Under the pieces are notes generated by a model that was not told the DNA's origin, made no database searches, and worked only from the letters and a program-made list of their open reading frames with translations. 20,724 nt of DNA from Halocafeteria seosinensis (lineage: Eukaryota > Sar > Bigyra > Bicosoecida). This document shows, piece after piece, positions 1 to 8,900 of this stretch. Positions within the stretch are counted from its first letter, which is position 1; every line of letters starts with the position of its first letter. The stretch lies in assembly GCA_001687465.1 (NCBI GenBank), contig LVLI01000908.1, forward strand, positions 1-20,724, written 5' to 3'. A program made the position numbers and the translations under genes.

Positions 1-179
1 GCAGTACTCGGATGATTATAAGCGCCTCCTCCATGATTCGTAACGGTAACATCTCTACCGTGTGTACCCGTGAACTGACCACCGTTGGTGACTACTTGCT
101 CATGGGGAGCTCCTACATTCCTCTTTGACTTTTTGAGGGATGCACTCTGGAGTGCATTCTTCAGCTGGCTCGGATCCAT
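1..179 (-). CDS. Unknown protein, N-terminal part (runs off the left edge)
   Basis: An open frame on the minus strand begins with ATG at 179 and stays open for 59 codons to the edge. An in-frame TAG lies five codons upstream, so this is the first possible Met of the frame. The protein starts MDPSQLKNALQSASLKKSKR and then becomes rich in Gly, His, Asn, Thr and Val. The basic amphipathic start (SQLKNAL...LKKSKR) could be a helix, but I recognise no domain. The gene would be divergent from the mitochondrial-protein gene at 842, with about 660 bp between the two starts. The open frame is short, so it could be chance. Confidence 0.4.
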   Translation of the reverse strand, partial: MDPSQLKNALQSASLKKSKRNVGAPHEQVVTNGGQFTGTHGRDVTVTNHGGGAYNHPST

Positions 180-841
180 TCTTTCTAGTTTCTACCTCTC
201 TCAACCGAGGAGAACAACTTTAAAAAAATCGCTTTATGGGCATAGCTACTTCCCTTGAACTTCTTCCTTCTCCTCGTGATGCGTTACATCCCCTACGATT
301 CCAATTCTTCTTTCTTGTGGTTTACTGTTTGTTTGTGAAGCAATGGATACCTCTGGATCGCGACAATCTTTTGTTTGCTTGAAGTTGAACAACGAGCTTT
401 AATGAATCAATCACAGGCCGACTTCATAACACTCGGTGGAAGCAAAGCATGAATAAACTTTACTCGGTGTTCCGGAGAAATATTCCTCGAGATCTAGCTC
501 AGCGTCATTGGGATGGATTCATTCTCGCAATAGTGTGCCAGAGTGGGTGGCTAGTCACTTTGTGAAGCTCACACATGTTCTGGTTTTGCGTCCTTGCGGA
601 CACCCTATTGCGCGACAATGCAATGAATGATTCTTTAGCACCATATACAAGCGAGCATTAAACAAAAAGGCTGCATCATTAGCACAATAATCGACCGGGC
701 TGGCCGCCCGGAAAGAGAAATCCGGGCTTTCGGCCGGGAACAGGGGGTATTGACAATCGTATTGTGCATATTCCGAGTGTATTCTCATTCTTTTCGGTCA
801 ATTCTTCAATTTTTGGGCTCTCTGTGCTGCGTGTGGACAGG
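180..841. other. Intergenic region between divergent genes
   Basis: No coding potential beyond short open frames is visible here. The stretch would hold the promoters and 5' leaders of the minus-strand gene ending at 179 and the plus-strand gene starting at 842. I see no convincing TATA box. An in-frame upstream ATG at 764 would extend the plus-strand gene by 26 residues. Confidence 0.4.
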
Positions 842-2737
842 ATGAAGAAAACGCTCTCTCAACAGGGAAATCGACGGGGTTTGTCTCAGGTCGCACGATG
901 GTGCTCTGGCTCCCCTTTCCACTCGATTCGCTGTTTTTCGTCCATACAGCCTTATCAGAGGTCCACATCCGCACGTTCAGCTCGGGATCCCTTCCTGTCG
1001 AAAGGAGGTCAACGGAAATCGTGGTTTTCGACGTCGTCGTCGTCGTCGAAAAACCAGGGAAAAGACAAAATTGTGGGACAACTTCCGGTAGGTATATTAC
1101 TGTGGATGGATGCTTTTGCCCTTTTGTGAGAAGAATGCATGCTTCCGCGGTGTTTGCAGCCTTTCTGGGGATTGAATCCGAACGAAGAAGAAAAAGCGAA
1201 AATTTTGTCCCAAAAGCTGCCCAAAGAAGCGGTTAACATTCCGCATTACATGTTTTTCTGGGGATCCGAAAAGGACTTTTTGTACCGAGCGGCACGTGCC
1301 TTCGAGAATGCGACACAAGCCGTATTTGCACCGACTTCCGACGTCCGCGCTGCGAGTGTGTCTTCCCGAAGAGAGCAGCAAATGATGGACCCGTCTCAGG
1401 TGATGGAAGACATTTTCCATTGTACGTAGACCCCTCTGACGTGGCGTGGCGTTTTTCTTTTCTGCCTGTCGGTTCACAGATCTCTTCACTTTGATGATTG
1501 AACAATAAATTTTTTTCTTCCTGACATGATGTTCGGTTTTCAGATTGGCTATTGTCCCGTGCTCAATCGTTCCGGAACAGTGGCGCTCGGACCGTAGTGG
1601 AACTCAAAGCCAAAGAAGCCCAGATTCTGCAAATCGATTATTTCTTCGTTATGCAAGATGACCCCGAAGGTGCGTGGAGAGATTCAGTCGTCCAAGTTGA
1701 TACGCGTGCCTATGTTTATTGTTGGTTGGTTGATCCGAGCAGGTTCTGGTCACAAGTCTGCGTTGCCTATCCACTATGACGCTGTTAGCAATTCTTACAC
1801 CTCCCTGAACCAAGTCGTATCTGTGATTGAGGCGTTAAAACTAATCTTTCTTCAAATGAAAAGGCCTTCTGTACTCGAGCTTGCGCGGGAGATGTATGTT
1901 CGAGCCCGAGTTCGATTTGATGGCGAAGAGCGGCAGGGTATTTACGAAGCTCCCTCCCCTCATGATGAACCAAAGCACGAAAGAACAGAGGCCGAAGGTC
2001 CGGAAATTCGATACACGAAGGATTGGACTCCAAGCACACACGTTGTCACATACGAGCTTGGATTAGAGCGAGCATCAGAAGACACTGAACTCCACGAGGA
2101 ACTGCCAGAAACTCACGAGTTTGACGGGGTTCCTCACGTGCCTTCTCCAGACGACATCAAAGGACAGGAGAAGCCAGTTTCCGGGAAAATGCTTAACGTA
2201 GTAGCTGGGGAGAAGCAACCTGATGAAGACCCCTCGGCTCAACGTTCTCAGGGCTCAGAAGAAGACAAGGAGGAGCCCTTATCAGCAGCGGCAGATGGAG
2301 GTGAGTCATCGACCTCAGACGAGACGCAATCTTCCGAAAGTATGCACGCGGCAGGCTCAACCGAAGACAAACAGGATAAAAACGAAACCAAACAAACGAC
2401 GAATGAACAAGCAGACTATGGTGAAACAAATGCTAGCGAGGAAAAAGACACCCGGCAAAAGGTGATGTTCACTAACAACGGCGAGTTTGCGATGGAGGTC
2501 CAAGGGGTACCGTGGATTCAGAAGGAAGGTTGGAGGATCGTGGATATTGATGGCCATCAGCCAGATGACAGTAGTTTCTATCCTTTCGTACGGCGCGCGA
2601 TGGAAGCTACGCGAAAGGAAGAATTGGTAATAATTCGCTCCGCCGAAGAAGGAGGTCAGCAACAAGGCTCCATGAGCAGTAATGATGCTGAGCATGAGCA
2701 GAATGGGGAAAATCAGCAGCATAAGGACAAACAATAA
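842..2737 (+). CDS. Predicted mitochondrial protein with acidic linker, four exons, family unknown
   Basis: Exons are 842-1087, 1160-1421, 1544-1669 and 1743-2737. All three introns (72, 122 and 73 nt) are GT-AG and keep phase (0, 1, 1), giving about 542 residues. The N-terminus is Arg/Ser/Thr-rich with almost no acidic residues until RDPF, and ends in a RKSWFST-like site typical of a mitochondrial presequence. Residues about 83-260 look globular (motifs PHYMFFWGSEKDF, FHYWLLSRAQSFR, ELKAKEAQILQIDYF, VRARVRFDGEERQ). An acidic, Ser/Glu/Gln-rich low-complexity linker follows (codons near 2050-2455). A short folded end contains VMFTNNGEFAMEV and EGWRIVDIDG. The helix plus beta-strand pattern followed by a WRIVD strand loosely recalls the Tim44/mL45-like fold, but this is only an impression. 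ATG 842 has A at -3; ATG 764 is an alternative start. The last-exon frame also carries an opposite-strand shadow frame. Confidence 0.75.
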
Positions 2738-2738
2738 A
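2733..2738 (+). terminator. AATAAA poly(A)-type hexamer overlapping the stop codon
   Basis: The TAA stop of the mitochondrial-protein gene (2735-2737) lies inside an AATAAA hexamer. If used, this would give a very short 3' UTR. Whether this organism uses AATAAA is not shown by the window. Confidence 0.3.
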
Positions 2739-3388
2739 GCTGAGTTGATTCTTAGAATTCTGTATTCCATCATTACCCACGATCCCTACGTTGTCCAGCG
2801 ACTGGCTGTCGAGTCAGTCGGCACAGCCTGTGCTAGCTCGCGTGCTCCCTCAGAATATACATTACCCATACACATTCACTGGTACCTATTACAGCAGGTG
2901 TGTTCCACTTGCCACTCCCTAGCCCTTTAGTTGCCATTGGTATTGCAATCATGGAATCAAGACTTATAACCCCCGCACCAACTCTGGGCGAGTAGATACA
3001 GTTCTCGTTCGTGTAGCTCAGTCTTTACGTCACAGCTTAATTGAGGGAGCATCAATACGATACAATCGCCACTATCCATGCATCATACAGTTATAATCAT
3101 TCCCCTTCTGCTTCACGGATGTTGCGCGGGGAAATACTGCTTAATTCCGCATACCGGCTTCAAGCTGGAATCGTATGTATTTGTCTCTATGGCAGTGGCT
3201 ATGCTGATAGTTCGCTACTTGTATTGGACAGTCAGGTCATAGTAATAAGGTCTCTGGCGAAGAAGCCAGCAAACGCGTAAACGCGACTTCTTGAACCGCG
3301 CCGGCAACGAGCTACGCTATGCGTGGTGGCGTAAATTTAAGCTCTAAAACCGCAGCTAGTGTTTATTGGGTCCCCGATCGAACAGAAG
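2739..3388. other. Intergenic region, no gene seen
   Basis: Only short open frames without recognisable protein features occur here (for example 3041-3280). I found no tRNA-like cloverleaf, and no repeat stands out. Confidence 0.5.
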
Positions 3389-4428
3389 ATGGAGAACTTG
3401 TTGTGCTTTAGATCAGGACGTAAAACGATAGTAACGAGTTGCGAGGGGGGCGAGAGAAAGACCGCAATAGCGAAGACGAAAGCAAAGATCATGAAGGTAT
3501 TCAGCTCCATTATTATCGTTATGTTAATGTATTACATTCCTTTGGTACATGTGCGAAGAAGGCAATGGTACAGTGGACGCCTGAGGGGCATAAATTCTGC
3601 GGCTGATGGACACCTAGCTGTTTCCTGCTGGAGACAAGTTCCTATGGCTACATGTGCCACCATTGGTTTTGGGAGAACGACGTTTAGAGTGCATATTGAT
3701 CCTGATGTACATGTGAACACGAACCCTCTGTAAGTCAAATGGCAGTTTTTTCAAGATAGTGTTACAAGTACATCATGCCCCGGTAGTTGTATTACTATTG
3801 CAGCAACTTGCTACAACCAAGCAGTGTTCAGCTGAGCCAGGCACTTCTCTCTACATTTTGCCAGTTACGGTGCCTCGAATGGTTGCCGCAGCGCAAGCAG
3901 AAAACTCTTATCCTTTGTCCGGTAGGGAACAAATACAAGTCTGCTAGTATGCATGACGGTACTGGATCACTGGCAGCCGAGTGTCGATGCAATATCTTTA
4001 GCGAGCTCGCTCACGTGACTCATTTACGCAGCTGTGCATGTTTAAGAAAAATGCAATCATATGAATCTGCTTCCACTCAATGCTTGCGAAAGGACGCTAT
4101 TGTCCGTTCGGAAGCAAACGGTGGGGTTGCGCTTAAGAGGGCTGTCGATGAGCACCCAATACTGTTTCACCCCCGGAAACTGGAGCCTCCGCATGGTCAC
4201 TGGACCGATTTACTGCTTCGTACGATACGTTTGGTTGTCCCGTTGATTCTGGCTGCCCCGTGGCTATGGGTGCATGCCAATCAAATTCCGCGAACTTATA
4301 TGGGGACTCTCGGGACGAGGCGCTCTTCCCTGCTAGACTTCCTGACCCAAGCCACCACACTGCTTCGCCAAACGAGCAACAGCAAGACAGCTATGCCTTG
4401 CGCCCCTCCAACTACTACTTTACTGAGG
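3389..4428 (+). CDS. Possible 5' exons of the GLUG-repeat gene
   Basis: An open frame with ATGs at 3389 and 3491 runs to a consensus donor (CTCT|GTAAGT, intron from 3730). It can be joined to an acceptor ending TATTGCAG at 3803. The 74-nt intron matches the other introns of the window, and both borders are phase 2, so splicing enters the GLUG frame. That frame has no stop from 3787 through 4428. The encoded part has a signal-like start at 3491 (MKVFSSIIIVMLMYYIPLV) and a second hydrophobic stretch (LVVPLILAAPWLWVHA). The rest is Arg/Cys/Trp-rich and looks unlike a known domain. Against it, a stronger and simpler signal peptide begins at 4429, so this may instead be leader sequence or belong to an alternative transcript. 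Confidence 0.35.
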
Positions 4429-5934
4429 ATGGGTAAGCTAGGTCTCTTATTACTTCTCCTTTGCCATTTCTCCAAAGAAGCAGCTGCAATTGATTTGCGA
4501 AGCGCGATCGTGAATGGAGCTGAATCATGTTTCCATTATACTTTGAGCCAGGACCTGTTCGAGATGAATTGTAGTGTGCTAAAATGGAGTAATCATGGCT
4601 ACGGAAACAACGATTATATTTCATTGAATGCTAGTGAAATTTTTGATGGTGGCAATCTCAAAGGAAATATCATTGACTTAGATGGAATGAACAACTTTTA
4701 TGGATTGTTTCGGATCATGATAACTGTTGATACCTTTGAGCATGCCCCCGTGATTCGGAATCTTGATGTTAGGAATGGAACAACTGCATATAGTGGTGGA
4801 TTTATTGTCCGAACACAGCAGAAATTCTTCATCGTGGATTCATGTAGTTCATCAGGAATCATTGGTGGCCAGGGTGGTGGTATATGTGGTTATCAGAGTG
4901 GTTATAATCATGGTCAAATCAAAGTATCAAATTCCTATTCGACAGGGAGCATAAAAGGGATTTATGCAGGTGGTATTACGGGAAGCAGTGTAGGATATAA
5001 TAACGGAATCACCAATATCACGGGGTGCTATTCCACGGGAATAATTGAAGGACAACATGCAGGTGGTATTTGCGGCAATACTGCTTGTCGTAAAAATGGC
5101 CAAGTATTCATTTCTCGCTGCTATTCCACAGGAGATATTCTTGGGTCAGGTGGTGGAGGGATTGTGGGTGATGATGCTGGCTGGACAGATGGCCAAGTCT
5201 ACATTACTCTCTCCTACGCCACTGGCGATATTCTTGGACCAAGTAGTGGTGGAATTACTGGCGAGTATGCTGGCAACACAAATGGTCAAGTGTATATTAC
5301 TCATTCATACTCCACCGGAGATATAATTGGTCTTCAAAGTGGAGGCATTGTGGGTGCTAACGCTGCTTGGGACAACGGACTGGTCAGTATCAAGGAGTGC
5401 TATAGTAAGGGGCAAATATCAGGGGACTACAGTGGTGGTATCAGTGGTAGCGGCACAGGAGGAGACCTCGGTCAAGCAAATATTATAGACTGCTACACCC
5501 GAGGTAATATTACTGGCGAACAAGCAGGAGGTATTTCAGGAGACTACACAGGTGGTCAATCAGACGCGGGAGACTATTATGTGGAACTCTTTGGAGCCAC
5601 AGGTGCTGTGTACATCGTGAATTCATATGCTGCAGGCGCAGTCACGGGAAAGGATGCTGGTGGGATTATAGGACAAATAGAAAGTGATGCCAATGGTACT
5701 ATTCAAGTGAGATATTCCGTTTTCAACAACGGTACTGGAGGAGCCTTGGTAGGTTCGGACTCTAGCAACAAACTATCAGAAACGGGGAATTCAAACGATT
5801 TGTCCGTAATACGTGGGACTCTTTATCACTTTGAGGGATATCAACGATGGTCTGATGACGTCTGGACGGTAGATAGAAGTTTAACCGATCATCATGATGA
5901 GAATCTGCCCATTTTTTGGTTTCAACTGCCATAA
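4429..5934 (+). CDS. Secreted/surface GLUG-repeat protein (N-terminal half of a split receptor-like gene)
   Basis: From ATG 4429 (A at -3, G at +4) the frame encodes 501 residues. It starts with a clear signal peptide: MGK, a run of leucines, then SKEAAA before IDLRS. ATG 4393 in the same frame is an alternative. A short N-terminal domain follows (residues about 25-135, several N-x-S/T sites). Then come nine repeats of about 31 residues with the pattern YSTGxIxG..xGGIxG....xxNGQVxIxxC. These resemble GLUG repeats, a known family of short Gly-rich motifs found in surface proteins and expected to stack as a beta-solenoid. The end (VWTVDRSL...LPIFWFQLP) matches the Trp-rich closing segment usual after such repeats. 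The TAA at 5932-5934 is in the same frame as the long downstream frame, so this protein may be half of a larger one. The start is uncertain because the frame is open back to 3787. Confidence 0.75.
   Translation: MGKLGLLLLLLCHFSKEAAAIDLRSAIVNGAESCFHYTLSQDLFEMNCSVLKWSNHGYGNNDYISLNASEIFDGGNLKGNIIDLDGMNNFYGLFRIMITVDTFEHAPVIRNLDVRNGTTAYSGGFIVRTQQKFFIVDSCSSSGIIGGQGGGICGYQSGYNHGQIKVSNSYSTGSIKGIYAGGITGSSVGYNNGITNITGCYSTGIIEGQHAGGICGNTACRKNGQVFISRCYSTGDILGSGGGGIVGDDAGWTDGQVYITLSYATGDILGPSSGGITGEYAGNTNGQVYITHSYSTGDIIGLQSGGIVGANAAWDNGLVSIKECYSKGQISGDYSGGISGSGTGGDLGQANIIDCYTRGNITGEQAGGISGDYTGGQSDAGDYYVELFGATGAVYIVNSYAAGAVTGKDAGGIIGQIESDANGTIQVRYSVFNNGTGGALVGSDSSNKLSETGNSNDLSVIRGTLYHFEGYQRWSDDVWTVDRSLTDHHDENLPIFWFQLP
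4846..5745 (+). repeat. Nine GLUG-like 31-residue (93-bp) protein repeats
   Basis: Units start at successive YSTG/YATG/YSKG/YTRG/YAAG motifs. Five middle units are exactly 31 residues, the first is one residue shorter, and the eighth has an insertion with GDYYVELFGATGA. Nucleotide identity between units is moderate, so the array is old. Conserved positions are Tyr-Ser-Thr-Gly, the GGI-G turn, and a Cys or Ser before the next Tyr. Alternating Cys at unit ends could form a ladder of buried cysteines or disulfides. Confidence 0.8.
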
Positions 5935-5955
5935 CCCTCTGTTGCTCCTACACCG

Positions 5956-8900
5956 ATGTCCACGCCATCGTTTGCACCTACAAGCTCGGAAACTTCTACG
6001 AGCAGTTCTACTCCTTCCAACACTGCGACAGTGTCGCCGTCGCAAAGCCAAACGGTGACTAACAGCCCTACCGAGACAAGCAGTTCTACTCCTTCCAACA
6101 CTGAGACAGTGTCGCCTTCACAAAGCCAAACGGCGACTAAAAGCCCTACCGAGACAAGCAGTTCTACTCCTTCCAATACTGCGACAGTGTCGCCTTCGCA
6201 AAGCCAAACGGTGACTAAAAGCCCTACCGAGACTGTGACCCCAACTATAACTAGCAGCTCGACAAGTAGTCCAACGGTTACACACTCGCGAACTAAAACA
6301 GTTACAGCGTTAGAAACTCGAACAAGCACCCTCACTGCTTCCTGCACTCCTTCGCGAAGCCAAACTATTACCCGTGGCGCCACACACACGGTAACTCCAA
6401 CAACTACTGTAACTTCGACGAGCACTCCAACGTTCACAAGGACAAGGAAGCAAACAGCGTCAATATCAGCAACCCCTACAAGCACGTTTACTCCTTCGTT
6501 CACTTCTACCCTATCTCCTTCGCAGACTCAAACGGTGACACAGACAGCAACCGCGTGCTCGACGACGACAACTACTCCTACTACAAGTGTTACCTCGTCC
6601 TCCACCACTTCGCCCTCATCGTTGGGTTCGACGACAAATTTAGGCACAACATCCCCTTCACCGACACACACAGCTAGTGATACATCGAAAGCATCCGAAT
6701 CAAGTAGTCAGTCGACTTCCATAACGAGCACTGTTTTGCAATCTGTATCACCAAATTTCCCGTCAAACCCGCCACCCTCATCCAGTTCGATTCCCTCCCT
6801 AGCACCCGTTTCGAGTGGGAACCCACTGCTTGTTCGACCCCGGGAGCTCCGCTTATCCCAAACTCGGGGACTAGCTAACGGTGAGAATGTTCTCACCCAA
6901 TACGTATTCCTTACAGCCGGGGCGGGTCATGAGGTACAATGGAGACTTTCCACCGCTGCCGCTTCCGCGTTTGTCAAACTTCCTCGTACAGAAACTATTG
7001 AACACGAAGGGGGTGTTGTCGACTTACAACGGAATATATCAGTTTTAATAGATAGCGCACCCGCTGGAACGTCGCGCTTTTCTATTTTCGTCATATTTTC
7101 CAAGCTGTTTGCGAGTCGTAGTGAGATGGAAACTGTGGCAACATTTCCAATCGGTGTCAATTTAACAATTACAGAAGCGAATCCTGCTATCGACGACAAT
7201 ACTCTGGATGTGTCGCGAAGCAGCAGCGAAAGCGAAGTAACTGTGCCGCTATTCATATTGAACTTCGGCGACCACGGTTTCCAGTTCAATGTTTCCCTTT
7301 TCACAGATGCAGGAGTTAAGATTGAAGAAGGTAGCGAATACTGGGTCACTCATCCCTTGATAGATTTCGTCGAGTCTCAAGAGACTATTGAGCTACCATT
7401 GACGTTTTTTCCGCAGAGAGTATCAGGGCTTGGAGTCTTCCGTGGTTGGATGCTTGTAGCCACGAATGCGTGGCACAGCGAGTCGGCTTATGTTGGGCTC
7501 CCATCTGCTGCTGATTTCCCTCCTTCGCTCAACCTAGAAACAAAGGGCGTTCGGGCATATTTTTGGATACGTATTCGGTTCACAGTAACCTCGATCTTCG
7601 TCTGCAGGAGTTTCCGCACAAACATCATGCTTGCACCCTACGAGACAGTGAAATTCCATTTGGAAGTGTTGAACACCGAGGCGAGACCAATAACTGTAAA
7701 ACTTCGCGATTTCTCAGTCACGACCAGCATCAAATCCCATATTGCTCATGGCGGGGCCCGCGAGCATGCTATATTTCCACTCCATTACGAGGTAGATCCT
7801 GCGCGGGCAATTTTACTGGCACCCTGGTTGACCGTGAAACCCGCTCTACTACATTTGCAACGTGGTGTGTCCAAGGTTATTGACGTGCAGCTTAGTTACC
7901 CTAAGCGGCTCCTGGAGATACAGAGAGAAGGCAAAGAAGAAGAGATATACTTATCTCCGGGAGATTTTGCGCTAAGCTTCGCACTGAATGTATACTTGAA
8001 GGGATTGACAGCAGCCCTGCCTACTGGCATTTTCGAGGAAACATTTAGCTTTAGCAATATTCCCGGGATCGCTTCTCCTTACTATTCGTCCCTATCGCTG
8101 GACGACAATAGTCTCATTAGTGGAGGAACCACCACCTGCTTCGTCAAATTTCTTGACAGTTTCGGATATGGTCCGGCGACCATGATCGTGCCTACGTCAA
8201 GCGAAATTCTAAACGCCGCTGGAGACTACTACGACAACCGCAAGTTGCATATCATCTTGATGGGCGTTTCGCCGGGAGTAATATCTTGGGTGTCTTTCCA
8301 AAGCAGTACTGTACCCGGAGATACGGTGTCGTCGCTCAAGTTCCAGGTTTCAGCAACCGGGGCCGGTCTAGTACAGTTAGATGTCCGTATTGGGAACACC
8401 TCTGTGGTGGCTTCTCCAGCAGAGATTAACGTACGCCTGATCACTTGTAATGGAACACATGAGGAACCTCACATATCCGGGTCGTTCTGTGTGTGCCAAG
8501 AAGGGTTTCATCGCACCGAAACCCAACAATGTTCACCATGCTCCCCGGGTACATTTAAGGCGGATGCCTCGAATGGGAAGATTTGCGAAGACTGCCGTCC
8601 AAACCATTTTTCAGAATGGGCCAGTTCGTCGTGTTACCCGTGTGTAGAAAGGGGGGTTTTGTGTGCGGCCGGTGCCCTCAAGCTCCAAGGTGGCATTTGG
8701 TGTGAGGAATGTGCATTGGGAACTGCGCGGCAGTACATTGTACACAAGCTGCAGCATCATGAAGAAGTAGTATTTCATAAGTGCATACCTTCTTCTTCGT
8801 GTATTGTGGATAGCCACAACTTCAGTACAACGTGCGCTGATGGATACCAAGGACCTGTCTGTAATGAGTGCGCCAGCGGCTTTACCAAAGTACAGGATGG

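Noticed and set aside
2357-2773. 138-codon minus-strand open frame with hydrophobic start
   Set aside because: It lies opposite the acidic last exon of the mitochondrial-protein gene, which has splice and targeting support.
3041-3280. 79-codon plus-strand frame
   Set aside because: No recognisable feature; length is within chance.
5922-6503. 193-codon minus-strand open frame
   Set aside because: It is the reverse shadow of the repetitive Ser/Thr stalk. Its Val/Leu-rich repeats mirror the 78-bp units.
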